From the NCBI GenBank assembly GCA_037974665.1, contig CM075777.1, positions 11,741,001 through 11,805,000 of the forward strand: DNA of 64,000 nt. Reading direction: 5' to 3'. Shown piece after piece: positions 37,301 to 52,300 of the stretch; positions within the stretch are counted from its first letter, which is position 1; every line of letters starts with the position of its first letter. The DNA comes from Ehretia macrophylla (Eukaryota > Streptophyta > Magnoliopsida > Boraginales > Ehretiaceae). The position numbers were made by a program, and so were the translations under genes. The notes beneath the pieces are model-generated. The model worked only from the letters and a program-made list of their open reading frames with translations, searched no databases and was not told the origin of the DNA.

Positions 37301-40300
37301 TTGGTTTTTTTGGGGAAAAAAATATTTTAACCCTCTTGAGTCTTTCTAAAGCCCTACTACTGCTGAAGGGGCCAATTTTCCATTCAGAAATGATAATTTC
37401 GGAGGCAATTAATAGGGGTGTTTTGCAAATAAATGGGAACTATTTACACGTCTGTATAACTATGAGCATGCATTTGTTATTTTGGATAATAGAGGAATTA
37501 AAATTCCTCGGGACTGTACAATGCAATATAATGAAAGAGTGGTGCTAGATTATATTTTTCTAAAACTTTTACTACTTTTTAACAAGTAAATTGTTTATAA
37601 TGGTTGTTGACAGTATAAAGCTTAACTAGCTTGACAAAGGATCTCTATTAAGACACATGAATAAAGAACCTTGGCGGCTGTTAGCATTTACTAATTTATA
37701 AAGTTGTAAAGTATCCAGTTGCGTTCTTATGATACCTAAACTTGTGAATCCAATGTAATTCGTGAAGCTGAAATAGGTCGTCCTTGACTTTATTGTTTTT
37801 AACTGTTGTTGTTGCTTGTTCTTCTGAGTTATTAAAACTTTTCTGCTCCTCTAACCTATGCTGAAACAGACATAGCCAATTCTTTTACTGCTTGGTTGAA
37901 AAGCTGACATGAAGAGCTCTAGAAGTCTGGCCCAATGCAGCGGTTTTTGTTTTGATGATATTACTAGTCACCTGCACGAAGTTAAAATCTTTACAGCAAA
38001 AAGTTATATCTTAATGAGTGCAAATGCAATGATAATTTCCTTTTAATGGATGATTAATTGAGAAAATAATATGTTCACAGGAAATTATGATGTATAACGA
38101 CGTGTCATCACTTTAATCTTGCAATCTTAGCCAACATTGTGAACTTTTTTGTCACCCTAGCAGTAAACACCCCAAAATGGGTTTGAAATTTTTGCTGGAG
38201 AAAATTTCTTGCTACATTTTACATCTGAAAATTGGTTAAGTCTTAAAGAGATAAGGATATCAGGTCAGTGATGGTAATCCAGAATGTTGTAGGATTAGAC
38301 ATGCTTTCTCTAGTGATGATCTCCATTATGGTTCCTTCAAATTGTATCTTAACTGTACAGGAGGTGCTCTTGTCTAGTGGTTTAATTCATTCAGGAATTT
38401 TAGTGAAAGTTAAATTGATGAGTTTTTGTGAGCAAAATTAAGTCTTTCATTTAGCTGTATGCAAGAAATAATTGGCAATTATTTTTTCTTATCATTATAT
38501 TGCAAATTGTATTGGAAGACAACCTAAAATTGGACTTTGTACCTGTTCCATATCTGCTATATTTCTGTGATAGTGACAGTTTTGGGCTATATCTCAATTG
38601 CTTATCTTATTTATTTTTTGATCTTTAGTTGCACGCTGTTGTGTTACTTTACAACTACTACCATAAGAAACACCATCCGAAGGCAGAATATTTAGATTTG
38701 GTGTCATTCAGCAAGTTGGTTGTAGCTTTAAAACCTGCTCTAGTAGCATACATGAAGTCCGCGCATGCATCGGATTTTACAGATGAAAATGGTCTGGAGA
38801 ATCAACTTTCCGTGACAGAGAAAGCAATTTTGGATGCCTGTAACATATCTCTGTCTTTAGAAGTATCGAGAGATGTTCCAAGTATAGATGGATGGCCAAT
38901 TTCCAAAGTTGCAGTGTTATTAGTTGACTCCTCCAAAGAAAATTGTTTTCTGCTATTTAGTTCTACCACTGATGGTATCTGGTCAGTCATTGAAAAGGGT
39001 GTTGATCATTCCAGTACTAGTCCAGAAAATCAAGCAGAGGGAAAACGTTTGAACAAAAGGAAGCGAAACAGTAAAAGGCAGTCTACAAGTGAACAAAATG
39101 CTGATGAATCTGCCTTCCAACAGCTCGCATTTTCAGCAGTTAAAGAAGCGACAGGTATATTCTCTTTTGTAAACAACAGGTCAGGAAATTTGTGAGTTCT
39201 AAGATTTGGAGACTTGCAGTCAGAAATTTTGGCTTTCCGAACAACAAAGCTATGTTTATTCATGCTTTTCACTGTTTTTCTTATTGCATAGACTTCTGTC
39301 ATATTTCATTGCTACGTAGATGTGCATTTATAGCTTGGAGAAACAACTAGTTGAATGAAGAGCTGTCTGATTTGGGTCAAGATAGCTCCATGCACGGTGA
39401 GAGGTAAATAAATTGCAAGTCTGGGTCAAAAATATCTAGAGGGTGAGTTGAGATACAATTGTCAAGGAATCCTAGTAGGTTATCTGGTGGTTTCTTTGAA
39501 GTGTGGCATTCACCTTTCAATTTAAGAGCTAAATTGATGCCTGTCTCCCCTCTGTGATTTGCTTCTGTAGATTCATGGTGATGAATTTTAGAGCCACAAA
39601 CTTTCTAAAATAGAAAATGCTGAACCAAAAGGAAGATAAAAGTCTCTCTCTCTGTGTGTGCATATGAGACTGTGTGTATTGTGACCTTGTGTTTTTGTTT
39701 GTTCTTTCCTGTCCATTTAAATTATTCGCAGCTTTCATCAGAGAAAACAAATTGGGGAAATTTTGTTCCTCACACTGCATATTATTCATTAAGATGTATC
39801 TGTTAACCTGACAAGTAGGCTGTTTGATACTCTTTGAACCGTGTAAAAGCTTAGATTTCTCATAGAGAAACCAAGTAAAGCAAGTTTCTCTGTTATATGA
39901 AAACTTAGCAAAAATGAATATTTCTTTTGATAGGGAAAAGGCAAAACTGAATAATAATCACCTTAAATGCAAAAATCTTAGATGTATATATATAGGCTAG
40001 TTAGATTCCTTATGTAAATTCTTGTCTACCAAGTAATATCCTAAATTGGTTAAGAAGAAGACAATTAAAGAAGCTCTAAACTGCATTTCTATGTATTTCC
40101 CTGTTAATCTAGCTGCTCCAACATATATTCTCAGTGGATAGGGGGTAATTTGCCATCAAGTTTTTGGCATACCATGATATTTTTTAACAATCAATTCCAT
40201 TCTATTCTTTGTAATTCATAACATTTGATGCATTAGACAGAAGCATTAATTCATTCACGGTATATCTTTATGTATGAGCTTAGCATGATTTGGAAGTCCA

Positions 40301-43300
40301 GCCACAAATATATAAGTATGTATTTTTTATTTTATTAGTGGTTGAATAAGATAATTTTGAGTTATGATTTTGTGGGAAGCTTCTAGAGCTTTTAACAAAG
40401 CTGGAAGCAACTTAACCGAATCTTGAGTGGTCAAACCTAGGAAAATCTAGGTGGAATTGCTGGAGCATTCTTCTTCTCTCCCTTTCTTAACTTGAGCAAC
40501 CTATAGCTGCATGATATAAATCTCCATAATTGTTTACTTGATTAATAAATCCTAGCATATCCGATATTCTATTTTTACCTTTTCTGGTCGAAAGCCTACC
40601 TGAAATCCTCATATCGTACAACATACAATCCCAGTATGCTTATTATTAGCAGCTAGAATTGCACTTTGAACTCGTTCTTTTTTCATTCTTCATTCTCCTG
40701 AGCCAGTCATTATTCATCGTGTAGCCGCAACTACCCGATATTTTTATCATATGTTCAGGCTGAATTAACCCCTACACAACCTCTAACATTTCCTTTTTCT
40801 GCTGCCATCCAAGGAGACTATTGCCCCAACCTCTTGTCTTGCGTGAGCTTTTCTGGCGCTTCCAGTATCATTTTTAATAATATGAGCCTTCCTCTTCTTA
40901 TTATCTTTGGTATAAGACAAATTTGGTGACGTCAATAACTTGAACTGGATGGATTTTAATGAATTTATGCTAAACTTGCTGAGTTCATTTGCCAGATTTG
41001 AACTCCTCTAGATTTAGTGATTTCATTTAGTAGTCTAAATCTTGTAACTCATTCCCCAAAAAGTAAAGTTTTGAATTAGAATCTAACTCGCCCCTTTCTT
41101 TAGTGAGGCATGCGCCTTGCTCTGCACATCATGCTTAAGCCTGACTGTAACAACCATTAACAATGAAGATCAACTTCTTTGAGAAAATAACTCATGTTTC
41201 AGGACCATTGGCATAGCCATTTGCATCTCTAGGTTTTCATGGCTGCCCAACTTCTAATATTTCTTGGTCAGTAAGAGAACCAAGTCTCCTATTAACCACT
41301 GAACTTGTCACCTGATCTCTTCTGAACTTCACTGTCATTTACTTTGCCAAATAGTTTATCACACTTGGCCTTTATTCCGAGTAATAGAGCCAGGAGTGCG
41401 AGAAGGCAAAACTTCTCTTCTACATAGATTAAAACTAAGGTCACTTGGGGAGAATAAGTGTGAGAATAATATATCATGCTGTATGAAAACTCGACAAAAC
41501 TGGAAAACAATCATGTGTTCGAATCGAAAGATCATATATAGATTCTGTTCTAACCATAAGATAGATTTCTTTAATTTAGGATTATAGACTATTTTCCTCC
41601 AAATAAACTAACTGAACAAACCCTAAAGGAAGTAGGAAACTTAATATTCCCTCCTTTTTGAAATGAATGCCTTTGTTTGACTTGGGATGATGATTCAGAT
41701 GAGATTTCTAAATTATAGTACTTGAAGAGAATCGTGGCCTAGATCAAGCAGCTTAGTATACTTGGTTCGCAATCTAAATGGATAAATGGTGCCCGATGAG
41801 ATTTTGGAATGACCCAACACTCAATAGGGAACTGGGGGAGTAACAAATGGGTTTTATAAGCACATGAAATGTACCCACATGGCTATCAACTTTTCATGTT
41901 CGACTAGCTCCCACTGCATCATGATGGCTTATGCATGCTTCGTCTAAATCCATCAGATAACTTTGAAATAATTAAATGTCATGGACATGTGGAAATTTCC
42001 ATATTTCTTTCTGTGGAAATTTCTGTATTTCTTTCTCTGTTTTCTTTTCCTTTTTTCTTGTTGATTTTTGTTTTGATTGGGGGGTTCACATGGGGGTTTG
42101 CCTTAACTCCAAGTTTTCCAGAGTTTCTTTATTGTTGGCGGGGTATTTAATATGATAACTGGCCTTTGATTATCTATATATATCAATGCTTTGTTCGCCA
42201 TATCTATGTGTACAGTGCACGTGTCTCTATATATGTACGTGGATATGCACTCACTGTATTTGCAGTGTTTGTGAGTATTACTACATGTGCAATTGCCTGT
42301 GTGGATGTATGGATATTTCTGATTAAGAGGGCAGCGGGTGTATCATAAAAGGGTTAGAGGTGGCGATGGGTTCAATGCTAGGCTGGACACTAGAGTTTGT
42401 TATAACCATTGGCTTAATTGGTGTTGGTAATGGACTTAGGAGACTTGGGACGATAGCATTGAGTGAAATTTTGATGGTTGAAAGGCACAGGCAAGTGTTT
42501 GTTGCTGGTGTGGAAGGTGTTGAGAGATTGGAGGTGTTAATTGTATTTGTGTAGTGTGGAAAACTGGTGGACTGTGTTTGGTGATTGGAGGTTGCATGCT
42601 TGAGGTTGCTGGTGGTGGTTGGGGTGTTGTAAGGGAAGCACTGTTAGCAGCTTCTGGTATTGGGTTGGTCAATTGGCGTGTGTTAAAAACATTTTCTTTT
42701 TCATTCTTTCTTCCTGGATTCTACCCCTTCCTCTGCCCTGCCCAAAATTGAAAGAAACATTTTTGGTATTCTTGCCCTCAGAGAACCAAGTAACCTAGCA
42801 TTTTTTTTAGCTGAAAGTCCATCGAAAGCGACCAGTATTTCGCACCTAAGGGGTCGAAGCGAGAATCACTTCTCTCCCATATTCTAAATTATAGTACACA
42901 CCCCTGTCATTATGTGTTTTTCTCTTATCTTAATTTGGCCAAAGTTTCACACTTATCTTTTTAGTTTTGAAGAAATTTTGTGAGAGAAAGTATAAAAAGT
43001 GAGTTTCATTTCATAAAATGATCCGAGTTACATCTGCAGCTATTTATAGCTGTGTACAGAAGATATTTCAGCATATTTGTCACATGCTTTCTAACTAACC
43101 TCTAACTACCTGAATCAGTTCTAAGAGTGCTCAGAACTGATTCAGTTCAGTCTATCCTACCTAACTTATGTTTACATAATTACAGAGTAAAGCATAGCAG
43201 TAGCATTACAAGTAGCTCTGATCCTTATACTTTATCAAGTTTAAAGAACACTTAGCGTACACTAAATTCTTTCTTGCATATGAACAGGTATTGATCGATC

Positions 43301-46300
43301 TGACCTTATGGTTTTGGAAAGACATCTTACTTACTCATTAAGTAAAGAAAAGACGTCTGCTTGCTTTTACATAATGCAGTGCACTCAATCGACCAATCAA
43401 GAATTTCAAGTTCCTCTTGGAGATACTATTGAAAGGTTTATTAACTAAACCCCAGTTCTTTCATAATGTGGTTTCTGGTCCTTCTTTGTAGGTAGTAGAT
43501 ATAGGTCAGATCCTTATTGATGCATCGCATAATTGGTAGAATGCAAAATCTTGCTTTAACTGGTAATTTGAGTTTGAATTACTTCATTGCAATGCTCTAT
43601 TTATTTTTATGAGTTGTACATCAGCCGACTTCATGTTTGAACATTTCTTATTTAAGTCCTCTTTTATTCGTAACCCCCTTTAAATTTATCTACAGCCTTG
43701 AAATGATCGATGGGCTTTTTTTTTTTCGAATGTCATTTTCTAGACTGCTTATTGAGTTAGACATGGATACTGGTTGAGCACTGTCAATCAGTTTAATATT
43801 GAAACGAGAATGGAAGCTCTTGATATATTTTCTACGTTGTTCAATTATGACTGATAGATTGAGTATCTTCTGACATTATCTTAAAATTGTTTGCTTATGT
43901 GCTTTGAAGCTTTTTGTAGTGCTCGCCCTAGTCTGTAAAGATTTATATATATCTAAGGATAAAACACTTTAAAATGGAAAAGTACTTTAAGTTTCATAAT
44001 GATTTAAATGGAAAATTTGTCGTTGTAAATAATGGTGGTGGCAAAGGAGGCAGCAAAAATTCTTCACTTTTATCGTTCTCAAAAACTTGCAAAGAAGCTA
44101 AAAGTTCATTTTTTCTCCTCCTTTGCCTTTTTCCATGGTTTAGGCACGTGATTCAAAAGTCCCTTTCACTGTATAACTAGGGATGATTTTCTTTTAGGAA
44201 CATGCATCTGTTAAAGTTCTCCTAGAAAAGAAGGATGATTCATTTTTATGCTGCTTTAAGTTTGTTAATTCTCCCTGCCAGTGACTAAGGCTCTGTTTGA
44301 CCTAACTTTTAGATACTCAAAAGCGCTTTCTGTGAGTTTAAAAGCTGAACTAATTTGTTTGGCCCATTTTTGAAAGTGCTTTTAGGTAAAAGTTGAAGTT
44401 GAAAAAAGCTAAAAAATGAGAAACTCCAAATTGGAGTTTTTCAAATAAGGCTTTTGCGAAACTGTTTTACATAATACGCGAAGTTGTTTTTTTTTTCTCT
44501 CTCAAATATACCCCTCCATATTTTTTAAATTCCGATATTACCCTCAAAACTTTTAAAGACTCAATGTTGCCTAACACATGCCAAACAGTCAACGGTTTTT
44601 GTTTAACAACACTTCTAACAAAAGCTCTACTCTAAAAGTTCTACAACTCAAAAGCTGAAATTTCACAGCTAGGCCAAATAGAGCCTAAATCCCATTGTGA
44701 GGCTGAAATGGATGGTGTACCTGAAGTCTTAACAATGCAATGTTACTTTGATATTCATTTATTGTTGTTATGTTACTTTTTTCTAGGAATAGAGGTAGAG
44801 TAAAAGAAAAGTCAATTATTGTTGAAAAAAAGGGCGGTCGAAGATCTACTAATCGTCTCATGTCTACATTCAGAGAACTGCTCAGTATGATCAGTTTAGA
44901 AACAATCTGTGTATCTTGATTCACTAATGTATTCTGTTGGTTGTAAGTAGACATTTGGGGGTTTTGGGAACAAAAGTAATAGTTCTGCATCTTGAGTAGT
45001 TTGCAGGGTCCGTTGGTCAAAAGGAGTTCAGCTGGTTGGACAAATACACAAGTTATCGAGTATTATCACATGCTTCCTTATGCCAAGATCATGTCAAGTT
45101 GGTTTTCAAGGTACAACTGATGTTATTTATCAACTCCTTGGTAAAATTTAATATTGGTCTGTTACTTTTTATATATGTTGTTTGATTTTCCTTCTTTTAT
45201 CCACTTGTGGTTGTTATTGCCTATTTGCCTTGGATTTTGTAATCGTTGCTCTCTGTGGTGCCAAGTGCTGTTGATTTCTGCGTATTCCTTGGGTAAAAGT
45301 TGCCTAAACTCTTTACCAGAAGTTCTAGTTTACAGATTGTCTTTCTGATGAATTACTCAAATTGTTGCAGGGAACTTTCGCCAACTAGTTTGCAATCTCC
45401 GAAAGCCAGCACTATGGAGAACATTGCTGAAAAAGAAGTTTCTGAAAGTGGGAATCTGGTTGTGGAGAGCCTACAGAATTCCATTTTGGAGCTGGGAGAT
45501 ATGGAAATCCAGAGGTCTTCCAGTACAGAGAACCCTTTTCAACAAATGAGCAATGAAGAAAGCTACACCAATATGGAGAACATTGCTGAAAAAGAAGTTT
45601 CTGAAAGTGGGAATCTGGTTGTGGAGAGCCTACAGAATTCCATTTTGGAACTGGGAGATATGGAAATCCAGAGGTCTTTCAGTACAGAGAATCCTTTTCA
45701 ACAAGTGAGCAATGAAGAAAGCTACACCTATGCAAACTCTAGTGGCCAAGAGGACTCTGGTGTGAAACGCTCTAAGAGGACAAATAAAGAAGTAGGGACA
45801 AGAAGCTGTGATGTGGATAACATTTTCGGGACAAGGATTACTGAAGGCAGGAAAGATGACTTGCATGGATCACAGAGTGCTAATGTCAAAGAAACAGCTG
45901 TGAATGTCAGTGGTTCTCAAATGTCTGAAACCCTTTATTCACAGGGTCTCAAGGAGGAGATGATGGATATAAGTGTCTCTGACTCTCAGAATGCGGAAGC
46001 CTCTGGTGACAGAGAAGCTAATGGAAAGAGTTCCAGCTGCCGTAATAGCTGCCATGTTGAAAATCCTAGTGGCGTAGAGGTAAATGGTGTTAGCAGTTCT
46101 CAGAATGTAGATAAGGAAGTTGAGAAAGGAGAAAAATCTGATAAAATATGTAAAGTGTCGGAGAGTAGATGCGACAACCAAATTAGCAAAAGCAGTAAAT
46201 TGTTTATATCCGCCTCACAATATTCTAATGTAGTTACTGAAGGCAGGAAAGATTACTCGCATGGACCACAGAGTGCTAATGTCAAAGAAAAGGCTGAGAC

Positions 46301-49300
46301 TGTCAGCGGCTCTCAGATGTCTGAAACCCTTTGTTCACAGGGTCTCAAGGAGGAGATGATGGATATAAACGTCTGTGGTTCTCAGAATGCAGAAGCCTCT
46401 GGTGACAGAGAAGCTAATGGAAAGAGTTCCAGCTGCCGTAAGAGCTGCACTGTTGCAAATCCTAGTGACGTAGAGGTAAATGGTGCCAGCACCTCTCAGA
46501 ATGAAGATAACGAATTGGAGAAAGGAGAAAAATCTGATCAAATATGTAAAGTTTCAGAGAGCCGATGCGACAACCAAATTAACGAAAGCAGTAAATTGTT
46601 TATATCGGTGTCACAAAATTCTAATGTAGTTACTGAAGGTAGGACAGATTACTTGCATGGATCACAGAGTGCTAATGTGAAAGAAATGACCGTGACTGTC
46701 AGTGGCTCTCAGATATCTGAAACCCTTTGTTCACAGGGTCTCAAAGAGGAGTTGATAGATATCAATGCGAAGGGCTCTCAGAATACAGACTCCTCTGGTG
46801 ACGGAGAAGCTAATGAAAAGAGTTCCGGCTGCAGTAAGAGCGGCCACAGTGCAAATGCTAGTTTTGTAAACAGTGTCAGCAGCTCTCAGAATGTAGATAA
46901 GGAAGTGGAAAAGGAAGAAAAATCTGATAGAATATGTAAAGTTTCAGAGAGTAGTGAAAGCAGTAAATTTCTTTTATCCGTCTCACAAAATACCAATGTA
47001 GTTATGGACCTTCAGAGTACAGAACAATCTCTTCTTAAAGAAGTTATTAGAGACGGGAGCTCCACGGATTCTATTGCCAAAGAGGCAAGTGGTGTCAATA
47101 GATCTCAAGGGACAAAAAAGGAAGTGCAAAGGTTTGCTGAAAGCAGTGATGTCACTGAGATTTCTTGTCAAAAGGAAATCACTGAAAGCAAAACTGCACC
47201 TTTAGATGGTGTGCAAGATTCTTGCATAGAATCAGAATATCTTGAAGTAGATGATGCTAGGAGGACAGAAGACCTTATTGGCATGGAAATAGATGAGCAC
47301 AATTACAGCTTTAACAAGAATTCTTTCCTATTGGAAACAGAAGATCCTTGTGCCAATGAGGCTAGTGCTACCATTATCTCTCAGATCAGAGATAAAGAGG
47401 TTGAAAGCAGAGATAGATCTGATGAGAGACTTGCCATAACAGGTTTTACCAGCAAAGAGTCAAGTGGTGTAAAAACTGACTCTGCAGTGCAGAAAGTTAA
47501 TACTGTAACCATTGCAAATTGTCTGTCCTTGCCACTGAGAGAAGGCATGGATGACTTTCCTGTGACTTTCCCCAAGGATGAAGACAAAATTATGAATCGC
47601 AAGACATTCAGAGTTTACCATCACCGGAAAAGGACATCAACAAATAGTGATACACAAGCCTCTGTTGGAGGTGCAAATGTTGAGGTAACCAATGTTCTTT
47701 TAAAACTCGTATAAGATATTGAACTGGTCAAGCTACTGAAGCTGGTTTGAGTGGTTGAACCAGTTGAAGCTGCTGGTTTGACTTGTGCGATGTCAGCATG
47801 AGCTAATAAATGGAGTATTTAGTGTCTACACAAAGTAGTAACCATATGTGTCTGTCCATTGACTCCATTTCACCTACTCTGCTGAACTCCTAAAGGCCCT
47901 TTTTGTCTTCTTTCAAATATTTTTCTTAGCCAACAACTGAAAGCATGGAAGACACTATTGTCAAATTGTGGTCACAGATCTAAAAGTCCAGTTTTACCCG
48001 TTTCTTTTTGTTTCTTCCACATTTACCTGTTTCTTTTGTTTCTTCATTTTCTCATATAGATGGTAGGTGTGAACACAATCAAATGGAAGCACAAAACTGA
48101 ACCTGTGGCCATGTCAAATTCTTCTACTGTTGTGCCTGGATTCTGGGTTTAGAAGCTTGTATAAGCACCTAAAATCTTAGCATTTTCTTCATTTGCAGCT
48201 TCTTGGTTTTCCTTTTCTTTTTCTTTCTTCTTCTCAAGACTGCTGCTTTATCTTCTTCATCAGCTATGTATGTTTATTTCTATTGGAATTTTTGTGAGAG
48301 AAGATTGGGCAGAGGGGTTGGATATGAGTTACAATGTAAAATCTGAAAAGAGAAAAGAAAATTTAAAAACTTGGTTATGTCTGGTTTCTTGTTTTTCTGT
48401 TGGACCTCCACGTAGTTTCACCTAAACTTCATCCTGGTCATGGATAGATCACCTAGGTTCGGGTCCATAAGCAGTGACAATTTCCCTATGAAGACTCGCT
48501 TTCGCTACGGCTCTGGTCATGGATAGATCATGTAGTTTCACCAAAACTTCATCCTTTACCACTTCATGGATGGTTATTGATTTACATGTTGCTTTTTGAA
48601 TTTGGTTCAACGGTGACATGGTGGTTGTTTGAGTCCATTCTTGGAAAGAAGGTGATGGTTGTGTTGTGAGTGGTGACATAGGATGACTATGAGAAGGCAG
48701 TTTCTTAGGTTAAGCAGCGGAAGATTGAGATAAGGGACACTTTACGCTTGTTACAGCATGAAACATCAAGGAGAACTTGAGAGATCTAACCACATTAGCT
48801 TAGGGACTCTGGTGGGAAGGAGGGTGAAAATAGTGTATGTACTATCCATCATGATAGTAGCTTGACATTCTAGTTTTTAATGGAGGGCCTAGTCCCAGTG
48901 GGAGTGCATGGGCTTCTGAGTGTACAAGAGTGTTTTCGCAGTAAGGAGAAGTGATAAATCTGGTCTGATCAAAATGTCTAAAGACAAATTTAGGAGGAAA
49001 ATATGGCAGAAAGGGGTTTACCATAAAGTTTAGATGGAGAAGAGTTACAAATCCTTGCAAGTGTACGAAAACATCCATAGCACATATTCGGTAATAATTA
49101 ACTCTTTCTATGTGTATATTGAGATATTGAAAGACTTGCAAAATGTACTTCTACAACCACAGGAATACAACCCCAGAACAAATAATCAGATGACTTTTCT
49201 CCATGACCAGAAGTTATTTAGTCAGCAACATATTTTGTGTTTCAGTATGTCATCTTGAAGAGTTGGCCAACCCTGTTGTCACTGTTTAAGTACTGCTTCC

Positions 49301-52300
49301 TCCCCTTGACTTGGATGTGGTATGGTGGTTGTATAGTGAAGGCATTGTTGTATACATTTGTGTTAACTATACATTATGTGTGGGGAGGAGGAAAATTTGG
49401 TTTCTCCCGCTATAAAAAGGTAAATAATTTGAGGTTGCTTTATGATTTCTGGCTATTTTCTTAGCTAAATAATTCATGTCACATGCATTTCTGTTTTGAT
49501 ATGATCTATGAAGGTTTGCAACTCTTGAAGAAATCAACTTTTTTATAACCAAGAACTCTACCAAGCAGACACCGATAGCATGACGAGTCCTCTCCACTTT
49601 GTTTTGTAGCTTATGTATGATTCTATGTGGATATATACTGTACATAATCAACTGCCAATTAACAATTGTCTATATGTATCTAACTCAGCTTTGTCTATTC
49701 GTATTGTTTCATTATCTAATTTTGTACAGCTAGAGACAGCTCAGAGTATGAAATCAGGTGGAACCGAATGCAGAGTTGATATTGATAACAACAGCTCTGC
49801 TATTATTTCATTAGATCAACATGGTGTCCCATTAGCAGATCATGCACTGGTTCCAATTGAGCCCAGTGCTAACATTGACAAAGGGCACTCTGTATTGGTT
49901 TTAAAGGAAACTGAATTGTCCCAAGCAGCATTAAGAGTTCTTTCACAGAAAAGGGAGAAACTGGTAATAAATTTCTTTCGTTTTGCACTTTAAACCAATA
50001 CAACATGTTCTTGCTTGTGTCAGGCTGGCAATTTTCCTTTATTTGCTGAAATGACAGTAGGAAGAAGTTTCTAGTTCTGTGAATAATACATTACAGATTA
50101 TCTTCTTATGAAAAGATTCTTGTGAAAGACAGGGATACCCTCCTTTTGTATTGTTCTAACTTTTGGAAGTTCAATCTTTTATTTCTAATTTTTTTTTTGG
50201 TTGGAGTTTGAGGGAGGAGGAGGAATTAAACAACTTTATTGATGATAAGTTCCACTAGGGATTGGCTGAGAATATGGGTGATCTTCAACTGACGTTCCTT
50301 CAGTGGCATCCATGGACAGTCAAGATGCTGTTTGATTTTTTTTCTTCTTATTTGTCCCAACTGCTATGTCTGTTTACCTCAACCTGCCAGAGAAGAAAGA
50401 AAATGCTCACTCATTCAAGAAAAAAATCAAAAGTCCAGGTATTTTAGATGTGCAGTTTCTGTTGAGAAATGGTCATTATAAGGATTTAAGAGACATTTAT
50501 TGGTTAATGAAACGCAGTGAGTAATGTAGATTGAGAAGTGTAATGGCATGGCAAGATCCTACTCGTAGTCGTTGGGAGTGACAGGAGCTTCACCAAGGGG
50601 AGAGGGAGTTTTATCGTTTATTTTGTGTTCTCTTGTTTTAAAAACATAGACAAACATTATCATGGAATTCAAGGATTTATTTGCCAATATTTTCTCTGGA
50701 AATAATAGAATTTTTAGATTGCAGAGTTTTAGTTAATGTAATCGATTCGCTATCCCATTGATATCATATTATTACTTCTCAATGGACCTATTATTAGTTT
50801 CAGCGGCTGTTGCTTCTTATAACTGTTCCATTTATCTTACACATACTTCTACATTATGTTTGGATTTGATCAGTTGCTTCCTCCATTGATAGATGTGCTA
50901 ATAGTAATTTGTGTTATTGGCTTGTGTTGCAGAGCAATCAGCAGCGTGAGATAGAAGATCAAATTGCATTGTGTGAAAAAAGTATTCAGAGAATCTTAGA
51001 TGGTACATTTTCTTGTTTGACCTGGACAAGTTTTTTCAGTGGCCTAGCTTTCCTGTTGCTAAACATATTAGATTCACATTCTCAAAAACTGCATGGATCA
51101 CGAAAACAAAAAAACCTATAAATTTGCTTAAAAGCCTCAGCATTTGCAATTGACTTTTATGGTGGAAGGCAAACTGGGCCTTGATTTCTCTGATCAATGA
51201 CAGGTCAACTCCATCTATATATTTACCTAGGATTTGAAAAAAAATATGCCTGAAAAATGTGCTTCGGCATACTGTTATTTTTCCTTAACTTTAAGGAGAG
51301 GTGAATCTTTTCATATGACTGGTGGTCAAGCGAACTGATGAAATAACTTAGGCTATATCTCTATAGTATCATGACACCTCTAAAAGGTTCTTGTCTATGA
51401 AAACACTAGGATTCACAGTTTTGACTTGTCAAATTAAACGGTAAAAGGATTGCTAAGTATTTTTGGGATGGGGTGGTGATGTTTCTGTTTGAAAGATCTC
51501 CTCTTAGATTGCTTTTGGATTATACCAACCACGATTTACTTCCTATGACTCAGAAATAATCTATGCTTGTGGAGTAAAGAGTGAAAGCTTTGTAGAAAAG
51601 CATGTAGAAATCTAAATTGCGTCTTACTATAATTAGTACGGAAGCAATGCTAATTATATTTCCACCTTGTTACTTGCATAGGTAATGAAGATAATCTGGG
51701 TCTGAAAATAGATACCATAATAGATTGTTGTAGTGAAGTTCTCTTCAAAGACAAAACCCAAGTCCGAGGCAATAGTCATCAGCAAGCTGAAGGTCGCGGC
51801 CCTATTCAGTGTCTGAGGGCAAAGAGATTGTCTGAAGCTGTCCTCTTTGGACAATATGCATGCCAGGTAAGCTTTAGCACTTACATTTTCTTTATACTTA
51901 AGAATCAACCGAGTAAATAATGTTTATTACTTTTATCTTATCATAAGAAGTCTTAACTCTTTTATCGTCCTTGTAGTACGCTTTTCTGAATACTATTATT
52001 TCTATCTAGAAGTCCTTTGTATGTCCTGATTTTCATCATTTATGATGTCTTCCGTTACTCGGGCTTTGTGACTTTCATATATAATGTAAGAGTAGGAAAT
52101 ATTCCTCTGAGAATTTCTTCTTTAACATGCTTGTATTTATTTTTGAGCTTTAAATCTGCTCCAGATTTATACTATGAAGAGGCTTGATTACTTGTGACTT
52201 TATGATTTGGTTTCCTGCGGTAGTAAATCTTGTCTAAAATTTTACTTGGCAGGAGTTGGATGACATATGTTGTGAGAACAATTGGTTCCTTCCCAAATAT

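Noticed and set aside
42360..42751. ORFs on both strands of the G/T-rich part of intron 2
   Set aside because: Low complexity, no homology recognised, no splice context; inside an intron of the large gene.
45300..45370. The start of the 804-residue ORF as a gene start
   Set aside because: The ORF opens at a TTG inside intron 4. The AG acceptor at 45369-45370 and agreement with exon 4 show this is exon 5 of a larger gene.
48401..48554. A functional rRNA gene
   Set aside because: Only about 120 bases of plastid 23S are present and they are rearranged, inside an intron.
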